Below are positions 1-9,208 of a stretch of 64,000 nt of DNA, in pieces. The stretch covers positions 5,975 through 69,974 of the forward strand of contig DDFD01000056.1 of assembly GCA_002337005.1 (NCBI GenBank), read 5' to 3'. The stretch is from Flavobacteriales bacterium UBA1937. Its GTDB lineage: Bacteria; Bacteroidota; Bacteroidia; Flavobacteriales; Weeksellaceae. The translations under genes and the position numbers were made by a program. The first letter of the stretch is position 1. Every line of letters begins with the position of its first letter. The notes beneath the pieces were generated by a model, which was given only the letters and a program-made list of their open reading frames with translations, was not told the origin of the DNA and made no database searches.

Positions 1-734
1 ACTGGAAAATGAACAAAAATGTAATTGATGCTCAACAATTAATGGCTCAATTATTAGAATATAAAAAAGCAAATACCACCAACTGCGAAGTGTGGATTGC
101 TCCACCTTCATTATATTTAATGATGGCAAGAGACGTTTTTGAAAACAATGAAGTAGGCGTTTTTTCACAAGATATGAGCGAACACGAAAGTGGCGCTTTC
201 ACTGGCGAAATTTCTGCTGATATGTTGCAATCTATCGAAGCTGACGGTTCTATCATTGGTCACAGCGAAAGAAGACAATACCACGGTGAAACAGACTCTC
301 ATTGCAACAGAAAAGTAAAATTGGCTCTTGATAAAGGCTTAACTCCAATTTATTGCAACGGAGAAACATTAGAACAAAGAAAATCTGGTCAACATTTAGA
401 AGTCGTAAAAAACCAAACTGAAACTGCACTTTTCACGCTTTCTGCCGAAGAAATTAAAAAAGTGGTTATCGCTTACGAACCAGTTTGGGCAATCGGAACT
501 GGCGAAACTGCCACTCCAGAACAAGCGCAAGAAATCCATGCACACATCAGAAGTCTTATCGCTGCTAAATACGGACAAGAAGTTGCAGACGAAATTTCTA
601 TTCTTTACGGCGGTTCTGTAAAACCAGACAATGCCAAAGAAATTTTCTCTCAACCCGATATTGACGGTGGTTTAATTGGCGGTGCTGCCTTAAAAATCGA
701 AGATTTTTCTAAAATTATTGAAGGATTTAACTAG
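1..734 (+). CDS. tpiA: Triose-phosphate isomerase, 5'-truncated by window edge
   Basis: This glycolytic and gluconeogenic enzyme interconverts dihydroxyacetone phosphate and glyceraldehyde 3-phosphate in the cytoplasm. The frame is already open at base 1 and reads (N)WKMNKN, which is the conserved GNWKMN strand carrying the substrate-binding Asn and Lys. The true start therefore lies a few codons upstream, and the ATG at position 9 is internal. The electrophilic His is seen in GHSERR, the catalytic Glu in AYEPVWAIGTG, and the phosphate loops in YGGSVKPDN and GLIGGAAL. Together with the missing N-terminus the length fits the usual 250 residues. A strong terminator follows at 775, so this is the last gene of its unit. 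Nothing is unusual apart from the edge truncation. Confidence 0.97.
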   Translation, partial: WKMNKNVIDAQQLMAQLLEYKKANTTNCEVWIAPPSLYLMMARDVFENNEVGVFSQDMSEHESGAFTGEISADMLQSIEADGSIIGHSERRQYHGETDSHCNRKVKLALDKGLTPIYCNGETLEQRKSGQHLEVVKNQTETALFTLSAEEIKKVVIAYEPVWAIGTGETATPEQAQEIHAHIRSLIAAKYGQEVADEISILYGGSVKPDNAKEIFSQPDIDGGLIGGAALKIEDFSKIIEGFN

Positions 735-774
735 AAATAAGATTCAAGAACCTAGAATCAAGATAAAAGTCTGA

Positions 775-800
775 GCCGAAAGTAATTTTCGGCTTTTTTT
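775..800 (+). terminator. Rho-independent terminator of tpiA
   Basis: A 7-bp perfect stem GCCGAAA/TTTCGGC (775-781 with 787-793) has a 5-nt loop and is followed directly by TTTTTTT. Confidence 0.9.
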
Positions 801-1060
801 AATTCCTCTTTTTTCAGAAAGGGAATCTTGAAAACGTTCTCTCCTTTGAAAACAATCGACGCTCGCTTCGCTCGCGCCAAAACCAACTTCTATCGCTCCT
901 ACGGAGCTCACCTAAAATACGTCAAAATTTCCTACAAACCTTTTGCTCCTACGAAGCAAAACTCCCAAAAGCATTTCATCTCGAAAATTTTTAAGTTTTT
1001 GAAAAATTTTTGTGAGTTTTGTATTACAAAAATTAGCTCCATTTCGTAAAACAAATTCCG

Positions 1061-1068
1061 TAAATTTG
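1061..1068 (+). promoter_or_regulatory. -7 box TAAATTTG upstream of prmA
   Basis: The sequence matches the Bacteroidota -7 consensus TAnnTTTG, 42 bases before the prmA ATG. No clear -33 TTTG is seen at the expected spacing. Confidence 0.5.
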
Positions 1069-1110
1069 CAAACTCGTAACCCGAATCTCGTAACTCGAAA
1101 CAACTAACAA

Positions 1111-1938
1111 ATGAACAATTACACCGAATTCAACTTCAAAATACAACCACTAGAACCTTGGAACGAAATTTTAATGGCAGAACTCATCGAAATCGGCTTT
1201 GATAGTTTCACCGAAGAGCTAGAAGGTATTTTAGCTTACATTCCAACAGATTTGGTGAACGAAGAAAACTTCAAAAATCTAGAAATTTTCAATAATGAAA
1301 ACGTGAAAATTTCTTACACCTTCCAAGAAATGCCAAACATCAACTGGAACGAAGAATGGGAAAAAAACTTCTCTCCTATTAATGTAGAAGACAAAATTTT
1401 GATTAGAGCAGAATTCCATGAACCGAATCCTAAAATGGAAGAAATCATCATTCAACCGAAAATGTCTTTCGGAACTGGACATCACCCTACAACGCATTTA
1501 ATGATTCAACAAATGTTAGAAATGGATTTCCAGGGAAAAAAAGTTTTGGATATGGGTTGCGGAACTTCCGTTCTTGCTATTTATGCCAAAATGAAAGGCG
1601 CAAAAGACGTTTTAGCGATTGATATTGATGAATGGTCGGTAGAAAATTCTAAAGAAAATGCAGAAAGAAACAACGTAGAACTTCGCATAGAATTAGGAAC
1701 AGCAGAAAATTTAGGCAAAGAAAAATTTGACATTATTTTAGCCAATATCAATAGAAATATCCTCATTTCTGACATCCCAACTTATGTAAAAGATATGAAT
1801 GAAGGCAGCGAATTATTACTTTCTGGTTTGTGCTTTTTTGATGTAGATGATATTATGCAAGTTTGCACAGAACAAGGCTTGAAACTCAAAAACAAACAAC
1901 AGCGCGAAGAATGGTGCAGTTTGCTTTTGGAAAAATAA
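1111..1938 (+). CDS. prmA: Ribosomal protein L11 methyltransferase
   Basis: PrmA is an S-adenosylmethionine-dependent enzyme that trimethylates ribosomal protein L11. The 275-aa product has the usual two-part layout: a small N-terminal L11-recognition domain (about residues 1-95), then a class I methyltransferase domain. The linker reads MSFGTGHHPTT, which is the signature PrmA loop. SAM motif I is VLDMGCGTSVLAI, the acidic strand end is VLAIDIDEWS, and the motif IV loop is ILANINRN. The length is slightly short of proteobacterial PrmA (about 293), as is common in this phylum. It is a single-gene unit between a candidate promoter at 1061 and a terminator at 1946. Confidence 0.95.
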   Translation: MNNYTEFNFKIQPLEPWNEILMAELIEIGFDSFTEELEGILAYIPTDLVNEENFKNLEIFNNENVKISYTFQEMPNINWNEEWEKNFSPINVEDKILIRAEFHEPNPKMEEIIIQPKMSFGTGHHPTTHLMIQQMLEMDFQGKKVLDMGCGTSVLAIYAKMKGAKDVLAIDIDEWSVENSKENAERNNVELRIELGTAENLGKEKFDIILANINRNILISDIPTYVKDMNEGSELLLSGLCFFDVDDIMQVCTEQGLKLKNKQQREEWCSLLLEK

Positions 1939-1945
1939 ATTTCAG

Positions 1946-1976
1946 AAACGTTCAATTGAATTTGAACGTTTTTTTA
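1946..1976 (+). terminator. Terminator of prmA
   Basis: A 10-bp perfect stem AAACGTTCAA/TTGAACGTTT (1946-1955 with 1962-1971) with a 6-nt loop runs into TTTTTTT. Confidence 0.9.
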
Positions 1977-2137
1977 TTAACTTTAGTTTTAAAATAAAAG
2001 GCTTATTCTTTTAAATATTTCTGTGTTAAGTTTGGTGAAAAAATCTGTTTAAACACAGAGAAACAGCGATTTCATAGAGTTAATGTATTCTCGGTGTAAA
2101 ACTTTGTGCAGCAGTGGTAAAATACTATAAAAATCAT

Positions 2138-2145
2138 TAAATTTG
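2138..2145 (+). promoter_or_regulatory. -7 box TAAATTTG upstream of alaS
   Basis: This is a TAnnTTTG match 52 bases before the alaS ATG. The predicted leader contains the AGC-type repeat that ends just before the start codon. Confidence 0.5.
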
Positions 2146-2156
2146 CAATCTTACAA

Positions 2157-2195
2157 AATGCTGACAGCCAATTGCTGAAAGCCGAAAGCAAAAAG
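2157..2195 (+). repeat. AGC-type intergenic repeat at alaS start
   Basis: The run GCTGACAGCCAATTGCTG is followed by GAAAGCCGAAAGCAAAAA (2177-2194). The last 18 bases recur exactly at 33339-33356, directly before the start of the ABC permease gene. Confidence 0.7.
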
Positions 2196-2197
2196 AT

Positions 2198-4801
2198 ATG
2201 ACTTCACAAGAAATACGCCAACAGTTTTTAGATTTTTTCAAAAGCAAAGAACACCTTATCGTTCCTTCTGCTCCAATCGTTCTGAAAGATGACCCAACTT
2301 TAATGTTTTCCAACTCTGGAATGACACAATTTAAGGATTATTTCCTTGGGTATAAAGAACCAAAAGCACCTAGAATTGCCGATACTCAAAAATGTTTAAG
2401 AGTTTCTGGTAAACACAATGATTTGGACGATGTTGGTAGAGATACTTATCACCACACCATGTTCGAAATGCTCGGAAACTGGAGTTTTGGTAATTATTTC
2501 AAAAAAGAAGCGATTGATTGGGCTTGGGAATTATTAACAGAAGTGTACGGAATTCCGAAGGAAAATTTGTACGTCACTATTTTTGAAGGCGACGAAAAAG
2601 AAAATCTTGAAAGAGATACCGAAGCTTACGATTTTTGGAAAGCGCACATTGCAGAAGACCGAATCATTAACGGAAATAAGAAAGATAATTTCTGGGAAAT
2701 GGGCGAAGCTGGACCTTGTGGACCGTGCTCTGAAATTCATGTAGATTTAAGAACACCCGAAGAAAAAGCAAAAATTTCTGGCTTAGAATTGGTGAATAAT
2801 GACCATCCTCAAGTGGTAGAAATTTGGAATTTGGTTTTTATGCAATACAACCGTAAAGCCGATGGTTCGTTAGAAAATCTACCTGCAAAACATATTGACA
2901 CAGGAATGGGATTTGAGCGCCTTTGTATGGCGCTTCAACAAAAATCTTCTAATTACGATACCGATGTTTTCACTCCGCTGATTGCTAAAGTGGAAGAACT
3001 TTCTGGCAAGAAATATACAGGAATTTTAGAAGACGAAAAAGATATTGCAATTAGGGTTGTCGTAGACCACATTCGTGCGGTTTCTTATGCGATTGCAGAC
3101 GGACAATTGCCTTCTAACGGTGGCGCTGGTTATGTAATTCGTAGAATTTTGAGACGTGCGATTTCATATTCTTACCGATTTTTAGATATGAAAGAACCGT
3201 TCTTATTTGAATTGGTTTCGGTTTTGAAAAATCAAATGGGCGCATTTTTCCCTGAAATTGTGAAGCAAGAAAAATTGGTAACCGAAGTCATCAAAGAAGA
3301 AGAAAATTCTTTTTTAAAAACGATTGAACATGGTTTAGTTAGACTTGACCATATTATAAAAGATACGATTTCTAAAAACGAAAAAGTGCTTCCTGGTGCT
3401 GAAGTTTTTGAATTGTATGACACCTATGGTTTTCCTGCAGATTTATCGAGAATAATTGCCGAAGAAAAGCAATTGACCGTTGATGAAAAAGGTTTTGACG
3501 AAGAAATGGAAAAGCAAAAACAACGTTCTAAAAAATCGTCTGCTCAAAAGGTTTACGATTGGGAATTTGTGGCAGAATTACCAGAAAATTTTGTGGGTTA
3601 TGATAAAACCGAAAATAACGTTAAAATCACGCGTTACCGAAAAGTTGAGAATAAAGACGGAGAATTTTATCAAATTGTTTTAGACGAAACACCGTTTTAT
3701 CCAGAAGGTGGTGGACAAGTTGGCGATAAGGGAACTCTTGAAAATAACGAAGGAACGTTTGAAGTTCTGGAAACCAAAAAAGAAAATGGTTTAGTGATTT
3801 CTTTAATTAAAGATTTACCACAAAATATTTCGGGAACTTTCACTGCAAAAGTAAATATTTCTGAAAGAAAAAACACACAAGCAAACCACTCTGTAACGCA
3901 CTTATTACACGAAGCTTTGAGAGAGGTTTTAGGAACTCACGTTGAACAAAAAGGTTCTTTTGTTGGTCCAGATTATTTGCGTTTCGACTTCTCGCATTTT
4001 TCTAAAATGAACGAAGAAGAATTGGCTTTGGTAGAGGAAAAAGTAAATGCTAAAATCAAGGAAAATTTGCCATTGCAAGAATATCGAGATTTACCAATTG
4101 CTGAAGCCACAGAAAAAGGAGCGATGATGCTTTTCGGAGAGAAATATGGTGACAAAGTTCGTATGATTCAGTTTGGTAGTTCTAAAGAATTGTGTGGCGG
4201 AACACACGTAAAATCTACTGGCGAAATTGGGCATTTCAAAATAATGGCAGAAAGTTCTACCGCTGCTGGAATTAGAAGGATTGAAGCGATTTCTGGGGAT
4301 AAAGCCGCAGAATATTTCAAAAATTTAGAAAATCAATTGAAGGAAGTTTCTGCTTTATTAAAATCTAAAGATGTAGTAAAATCCATCGAGAAATTGTTGG
4401 AAGAAAATGCTGCTTTAAAATCCGAAGTTGAAGCTTTGAAAAAAGAAAAAGCAAAAGGAGAAATCAACGATTGGAAAAACGCTTTCGTACAAAAAGGCGA
4501 CAAACAACTCTTGGTAAAACGCACTTCTTTAGATGCTGGTTCGGTGAAAGATTTGGTATTTCAATTGAAAAAAGAAATCTCGAATTCTGTAACCATTATT
4601 ATTTCTGATGCAGGCGAAAAACCAATGATTACCGTTGGTGTTTCTGCGGATTTAGAAGCAAAATATCACGCTGGAAATATCGTAAAAGAACTCGCCAAAG
4701 AAATACAAGGCGGTGGTGGCGGAAACCCAGGTTTTGCAACCGCTGGTGGAAAAAATTTAGCAGGAATTGAAAATGCTTTAGAGAAAGCGATGGAGGTTTA
4801 A
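2198..4801 (+). CDS. alaS: Alanyl-tRNA synthetase
   Basis: AlaRS charges tRNA-Ala and edits mischarged serine and glycine. The 867-aa product is full length for the family. It begins with MTSQEIRQQFLDFF, followed by class II catalytic motifs (RVSGKHNDLDDVG, HHTMFEMLGNWSFG, and GGAGYVIRRILRRA for motif 3). The editing domain carries the zinc-site pairs HSVTH and CGGTH. A coiled-coil stretch (about 715-760) precedes the C-Ala domain, which ends in the glycine-rich GGGGGNPGFATAGGKN. The start follows the 18-base repeat at 2177-2194. Terminator at 4827; monocistronic. Confidence 0.98.
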   Translation: MTSQEIRQQFLDFFKSKEHLIVPSAPIVLKDDPTLMFSNSGMTQFKDYFLGYKEPKAPRIADTQKCLRVSGKHNDLDDVGRDTYHHTMFEMLGNWSFGNYFKKEAIDWAWELLTEVYGIPKENLYVTIFEGDEKENLERDTEAYDFWKAHIAEDRIINGNKKDNFWEMGEAGPCGPCSEIHVDLRTPEEKAKISGLELVNNDHPQVVEIWNLVFMQYNRKADGSLENLPAKHIDTGMGFERLCMALQQKSSNYDTDVFTPLIAKVEELSGKKYTGILEDEKDIAIRVVVDHIRAVSYAIADGQLPSNGGAGYVIRRILRRAISYSYRFLDMKEPFLFELVSVLKNQMGAFFPEIVKQEKLVTEVIKEEENSFLKTIEHGLVRLDHIIKDTISKNEKVLPGAEVFELYDTYGFPADLSRIIAEEKQLTVDEKGFDEEMEKQKQRSKKSSAQKVYDWEFVAELPENFVGYDKTENNVKITRYRKVENKDGEFYQIVLDETPFYPEGGGQVGDKGTLENNEGTFEVLETKKENGLVISLIKDLPQNISGTFTAKVNISERKNTQANHSVTHLLHEALREVLGTHVEQKGSFVGPDYLRFDFSHFSKMNEEELALVEEKVNAKIKENLPLQEYRDLPIAEATEKGAMMLFGEKYGDKVRMIQFGSSKELCGGTHVKSTGEIGHFKIMAESSTAAGIRRIEAISGDKAAEYFKNLENQLKEVSALLKSKDVVKSIEKLLEENAALKSEVEALKKEKAKGEINDWKNAFVQKGDKQLLVKRTSLDAGSVKDLVFQLKKEISNSVTIIISDAGEKPMITVGVSADLEAKYHAGNIVKELAKEIQGGGGGNPGFATAGGKNLAGIENALEKAMEV

Positions 4802-4826
4802 TCTAAAAAAATAAAATATTTCTTGT

Positions 4827-4858
4827 CCCTTTCAAGTTTATTGAAAGGGATTTTTTTT
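4827..4858 (+). terminator. Terminator of alaS
   Basis: A 9-bp perfect stem CCCTTTCAA/TTGAAAGGG (4827-4835 with 4841-4849) is followed by eight T after one A. Confidence 0.92.
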
Positions 4859-4905
4859 AACAAAACATTACATTTCCCTTATGTTTTTTGTAACATTCTT
4901 ATAGA

Positions 4906-4913
4906 TAGTTTTG
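4906..4913 (+). promoter_or_regulatory. -7 box TAGTTTTG upstream of the DUF5686 gene
   Basis: This TAnnTTTG match lies 19 bases before the ATG. A TTTG at 4887-4890 could be the -33 element, although the spacing of 15 is short. Confidence 0.5.
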
Positions 4914-4932
4914 TCTAATTAAAAAAAACCTA

Positions 4933-7392
4933 ATGAGACAAACTCTATCCTCTTTATTTTTATTGATTTTCGTGTTTTCTTTCAGTCAGACTCAACTGAA
5001 AATTATCAACTCTAAAAACCAAAAACCTATTTACAACGCATCCGTTTATTGTGATGATAATCTTCTTGGCAAAACTGATACCAACGGAAATTTGTCTTTC
5101 AAAACAAAATGTAAAAAAGTGGACATTCTAGCCAATAATTTCGAAAGTGAAGAAGCTGATGTTAAAAAATTAATGCAAATATCTCTGAAACCTTCCTCAG
5201 AAAAAACAGGAAACATCGAAAGAATTGTTTTGAGCGACAAAAGTGATCCGAAAGCGCTAAAAATGCTAGACGAGCTTTTGAAAAGATACAAAGAAAACAG
5301 TCCGAAAGCGCTAGAATCTTATAATTTTAAATCGTATAGCAAAATTTCTATTGATTTTGATAAAGATTCTGTGGCAACTTATCAAGATTTTATTTCCAAA
5401 AGAAATGATTCTATCAAAAAAATAGAAAATAGAAATCTGAAAAAACAAACCGAGAAAAAAAAGAAAGATTCTCTGGCAGATGATGATTTGACCACTATGG
5501 TGCAAAACAACCAATATTTCCTTTGGGAAAAAGTTTCGGAGTATAAATATTCTCAGAAATTCGGAGAAAAAACCAATATTATAGACAACAGAATGTCTGG
5601 TTTTCCTAATCCTATTTATGAAGCATTGGCACTTAATATATCAAATTTAAACCGAATTCCGAGGCAAATAAGACCCGAAAACAGGAAAATTTATAACTAT
5701 TATCTTTCTGATACAATTTCTCTGGACAATAGAAAAACTTTTGTGATTAAATTCAAAGAAATTAACAACAAAGGCAAGCAAAATCCTAGAAAATTCAATG
5801 GTAAAATCTATGTAGATGCCGAAAATTTTGCTCTCAAAAAAATAGAAAGCAGCAGCAAAAAAGCAAGCGAAGGAAATGGTATTTCGGTCTGGAAACCTAT
5901 CAACAACAAATGGTTTTTAGATTATGAAATTCTTAAAACAAGAATGGGCAACCAAACTTTTACTACAGGAAAATCTAACGATACCGTAAAAGCAGGACAA
6001 AACCCCAAAATGAACAAAAAATCCTTTGGCAATTACCTTTTTGTAAAAAATCAATATTTTGATTTTGAAATTAACAAAGAACAAAAATCAGCCGATTTTA
6101 AAGGCTATGCGCTAGAAGTAAAAAATTCTGATGGAAGTCAACTACAAAAATACAGGACAGATAGTTTAACCACCAGAGAAAAAGGAACTTATGTTAAAAT
6201 AGACAGCCTAGTCAAAAAATATAATTTTGACAAAAAAGTGAGCTTTTTTACCAATTTAATGAAAGGAAACCTCCGTTATAAAATGATTGATTTTGACCTT
6301 ACTAAAATTTTTAATTACGATAAATATCAAGGTGTAAGATTAGGAGTTGGTGCAAAACTCAACGAAAAATTTAGTAAAACTTTTTCGCCTGATGCCTATT
6401 TCGGGTATGGTTTTAGAGACCACACTTGGAAATATGGCGCAGGTTTAGACATGAAACTTTCAGAAAAAAGAACTTCCATTTTTAGAGTAGATTATTCTGA
6501 TGATGTGTATGCTGCTGGTAGAATAAACACTTCACTTTGGGATAATCCTATGAAATTGAAAGACTTAGGAATTGATTTGTACAATGCCAATTTTTATCAA
6601 AGTAAAAAATTCGGAGCTTCGTTTTTATATGATGTTTCTAATAGTTTGACTGCAAAAATCGCTTTAAACCACGAAAATCAAAAAGCACTTTTTGATTATC
6701 AATACCAAAATTCAGGAAACCAATTCAAAAATGTGAGCACTACTCTATCTTTGAAATATTCTCCAAACGACAAGAATATGATGACACCAGGCGGAAAATT
6801 AACGTATGAAAAGAAATTTCCCCAGTTTTTCTTGAATTACGAAATAGGAAGCAAAATGTTTGATGGCGAACTCAACTATCATAGATTAGATGTTTTGGCA
6901 GTTCATCAATTCAGAAGCAAATTAGGTATTACCAATCTTAAAGTTTTCGGTGGAATTTCTTCTGGAACCGCTCCTATTTGAAAAAATTTTGAAATTACTG
7001 GGCAAACTGATGGTTCATCAGAAAAATGGACTTCAAAAATCAATACACCTTCTACTCTAGGTTTTGTGACCATGCCTTCAGGAACTTTCTATGCAGATAA
7101 ATTTGTGAGTTTACAAGTTTCTCAATATTTACCTTTCAGGTTCAAAACATTGGGAAAAAGCTATTCTAACATAGAATTAGAGTACAAATCTGCAATAGGA
7201 AATTTCAAAAACAGTGCAGACCATCAGTTCAATTTCCGAGTGTTAGATCATAATTATCAAGAAGTTGGCTTAATTTGGAACAGATTTTTGGGAAGAAGAT
7301 TTGATGTAGGCTTTTCTTATAGATTAGGTTATTATCAAACCTCACAGTTTAAAGATAATTTCGGTTTACAAATCAGATTGGGCGGATTTTAA
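4933..7392 (+). pseudogene. DUF5686/carboxypeptidase-regulatory-like protein split by in-frame TGA
   Basis: Read as one frame this encodes an 819-residue protein of the DUF5686 type, which is common in Flavobacteriia. It has a signal peptide (MRQTLSSLFLLIFVFSFSQ), a short carboxypeptidase-regulatory-like domain (about 20-90), a charged linker, and a long C-terminal region rich in alternating aromatic strands that resembles an outer-membrane barrel. Codon 683 (6979-6981) is TGA. The same frame then continues open to 7392 with no length change and ends in a barrel-type strand (GLQIRLGGF). The upstream reading API(stop)KNFEI suggests an ancestral TGG tryptophan codon. The function of the family is not established. 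The stop may be a recent nonsense mutation, a sequencing error or, less likely, a read-through site. Confidence 0.85.
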
Positions 7393-7405
7393 ACTTAAAA
7401 ACCAC

Positions 7406-7438
7406 ATCATTTCGGAGGAAAATTTCCTTCGGAATGAT
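7406..7438. terminator. Hairpin between convergent genes
   Basis: The arms 7406-7421 and 7423-7438 pair over 16 bases as RNA with two G-U pairs, and the innermost pairs must open for the loop. There is no strong T tract, so it may act bidirectionally and weakly. Confidence 0.6.
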
Positions 7439-7444
7439 ATTTCT

Positions 7445-7915
7445 TTACTTCCACAATCCTAATTTTTTATTTCTGGCAGATTTTTCTGCTTGCGTAAAAA
7501 TTTCTACAAATTTCACATTTGGCGGGAACGTAGCAACCACCGCAAAACCATTTTCTACTAAATATTGATTGAGAAAAACGCCATTTTCTAAATAAACATA
7601 AGCCAAAATTCTTCCGTATCTATCCGTTTTTTGAACATCAAATGTTAATTTTACTTTTTTGCTTTTAAGAAGATTGGTTACAAAAACTTTCGCTTCTTTC
7701 CCGAAATATTCTTTTCTAAATTTCTTGCCAACGTTATAACTTTCTGGCGCATCTATACCTATTAATCTGATTTTGAATTTTTCAGAATTTTCTGTTTTTA
7801 CATAAAAAGTATCCCCATCAGAAATTTTAGAAACTGGGTAAAAAATGTTTTCTTTGAGTTGAGCATTAAAAAAGATAAAGGTAAAAGTGAAAAGTAGAAT
7901 TAATTTTGATTTCAT
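7445..7915 (-). CDS. Secreted thermonuclease-family (SNase-like) nuclease
   Basis: The 156-aa product has an N-terminal signal peptide (MKSKLILLFTFTFIFFNAQ) and one staphylococcal-nuclease domain. The domain starts with VSKISDGDTFYV (calcium-binding Asp) and continues with IRLIGIDAPES (first catalytic Arg). The DRYGRILAYVYL strand carries the second catalytic Arg, and the end is the typical KKLGLWK. The family hydrolyses DNA and RNA phosphodiesters with calcium. The signal peptide implies action in the periplasm or outside the cell, probably in nucleic-acid scavenging. It stands alone, convergent with the DUF5686 gene and divergent from prfB. Its exact substrate is not known. Confidence 0.9.
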   Translation of the reverse strand: MKSKLILLFTFTFIFFNAQLKENIFYPVSKISDGDTFYVKTENSEKFKIRLIGIDAPESYNVGKKFRKEYFGKEAKVFVTNLLKSKKVKLTFDVQKTDRYGRILAYVYLENGVFLNQYLVENGFAVVATFPPNVKFVEIFTQAEKSARNKKLGLWK

Positions 7916-7973
7916 TTGGCAAAACTAAAAATTTTAACAAGAAAAACACTAGAACTAAATACAAATAAAACCC

Positions 7974-7981
7974 TATTTTTG
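7974..7981 (+). promoter_or_regulatory. -7 box TATTTTTG upstream of prfB
   Basis: This TAnnTTTG match predicts transcription start near 7986, which leaves a leader of about 16 bases before the TTG start of prfB. It also rules out starts further upstream. Confidence 0.55.
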
Positions 7982-8001
7982 CAATTCTAAAGATTTTAGT
8001 T

Positions 8002-9114
8002 TTGATTACAACAGACCAACTTAAAGATACACAAAAACGCATCGAAGATTTATATAAATTTCTTCAAATCGAAAAGAAGAAACTAGAAATAACCAACGAT
8101 GACGAAAAAACGGCTGCTCCAGAATTTTGGGACAACCCAAAAGAAGCCGAAAGTTTCTTGAAACAATTGCGTTCCAAGAAAAAATGGGTTGAGGAATACG
8201 AAGAAATCAATACTCAGTTTGAAGATTTGCAAGTTTTGGTAGAATTTGCCAAAGAAGACGCAGACTCTGAAAAAGAACTAGACGAACAATTCCCAGAATT
8301 GGTAGAAAAAATAGAAAATTTAGAATTCAAAAATATGCTTTCTAACGAAGGTGATGAACTTTCTGCCGTTCTTCAAATTACAGCGGGAGCTGGTGGAACA
8401 GAATCTTGCGATTGGGCTTCTATGCTGATGAGAATGTACCAAATGTGGAGCGAAAAACAAGGTTACAAAATCCGTGAACTGAATTACCAAGAAGGTGATG
8501 TAGCTGGTGTAAAAACCGTAACTCTCGAAATTGACGGAGAATATGCTTTTGGTTATTTGAAAGGCGAAAACGGAGTTCACAGATTGGTGAGAATTTCACC
8601 GTTTGATAGTAATGCAAAGCGACACACCAGTTTTGTTTCGGTGTACGTTTATCCTTTGGTAGATGATTCTATAGAAATTAACATCAATCCTGCAGATATT
8701 TCTTTCGAAACGATGCGAAGTTCTGGTGCAGGTGGACAAAACGTGAACAAGGTAGAAACGGCAGTTCGTCTTCGTCACGCTCCTACAGGAATTATTATTG
8801 AAAATTCTGAATCTCGTTCTCAGCTTCAAAACAAAGAAAAAGCGATGCAGCTCTTAAAATCTCGTCTCTACGAAATGGAATTAGAAGAAAGAATGAAAGC
8901 CAGAAACGAAATTGAAGCCAATAAAATGAAAATTGAATGGGGAAGCCAAATCCGAAATTATGTAATGCACCCTTATAAATTGGTAAAAGATGTACGTTCT
9001 GGACACGAAACTTCTGATGTAGATGGCGTAATGAACGGAAATCTTACTCCATTTTTGAAAGCATTTTTAATGAATGAAGGAACTGCGGTTTCTCAAGATG
9101 ATTTTGACTTATAA
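8002..9114 (+). CDS. prfB: Peptide chain release factor 2
   Basis: RF2 recognises UGA and UAA stop codons and triggers peptidyl-tRNA hydrolysis. The 370-aa product has the stop-codon recognition tripeptide SPF (in RISPFDSNAKRHTSF) and the catalytic GGQ (SSGAGGQNVNKVET). The start is TTG, because no ATG is available in frame between the -7 box and the conserved N-terminal helix (ITTDQLKDTQKRIEDLYKFL). Many bacteria carry a programmed +1 frameshift with an early UGA at about codon 26. Here the frame is continuous through LYKFLQIEKKK with no in-frame TGA, so that autoregulation is absent. Terminator at 9151. Confidence 0.96.
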   Translation: MITTDQLKDTQKRIEDLYKFLQIEKKKLEITNDDEKTAAPEFWDNPKEAESFLKQLRSKKKWVEEYEEINTQFEDLQVLVEFAKEDADSEKELDEQFPELVEKIENLEFKNMLSNEGDELSAVLQITAGAGGTESCDWASMLMRMYQMWSEKQGYKIRELNYQEGDVAGVKTVTLEIDGEYAFGYLKGENGVHRLVRISPFDSNAKRHTSFVSVYVYPLVDDSIEININPADISFETMRSSGAGGQNVNKVETAVRLRHAPTGIIIENSESRSQLQNKEKAMQLLKSRLYEMELEERMKARNEIEANKMKIEWGSQIRNYVMHPYKLVKDVRSGHETSDVDGVMNGNLTPFLKAFLMNEGTAVSQDDFDL

Positions 9115-9150
9115 ATTATAGGATTTTTACAATATTTTACCGTAATTTTG

Positions 9151-9187
9151 AATAAGAAATAACCAAAAGTTGTTTCTTATTTTTTAT
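9151..9187 (+). terminator. Terminator of prfB
   Basis: The arms AATAAGAAATAAC and GTTGTTTCTTATT (9151-9163 with 9169-9181) pair over 13 positions with one wobble. The loop has 5 nt and a T-rich tail follows. Confidence 0.8.
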
Positions 9188-9208
9188 TTATAAAAATCTC
9201 AAATTACA

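Larger units (their letters stand above)
735..1110. other. 376-bp intergenic region with repeat-like DNA
   Basis: Only the tpiA terminator and a prmA promoter are recognised here. Between them is repeat-like sequence: a CGCTCGCTTCGCTCG palindrome-like run near 853-867, a GCTCCTACGGAGCTC palindrome near 895-909, a variant GCTCCTACGAAGC near 946, and an A/T-rich hairpin near 980-1015. A 73-codon open frame at 828-1049 runs through these repeats. Its composition is unlike neighbouring genes, so I do not call it a gene. Confidence 0.6.

Noticed and set aside
828..1049. 73-codon open frame between tpiA and prmA
   Set aside because: It reads through GCTTCGCTCG and GCTCCTACG repeat-like DNA, lacks family likeness and is followed by no terminator; more likely non-coding.
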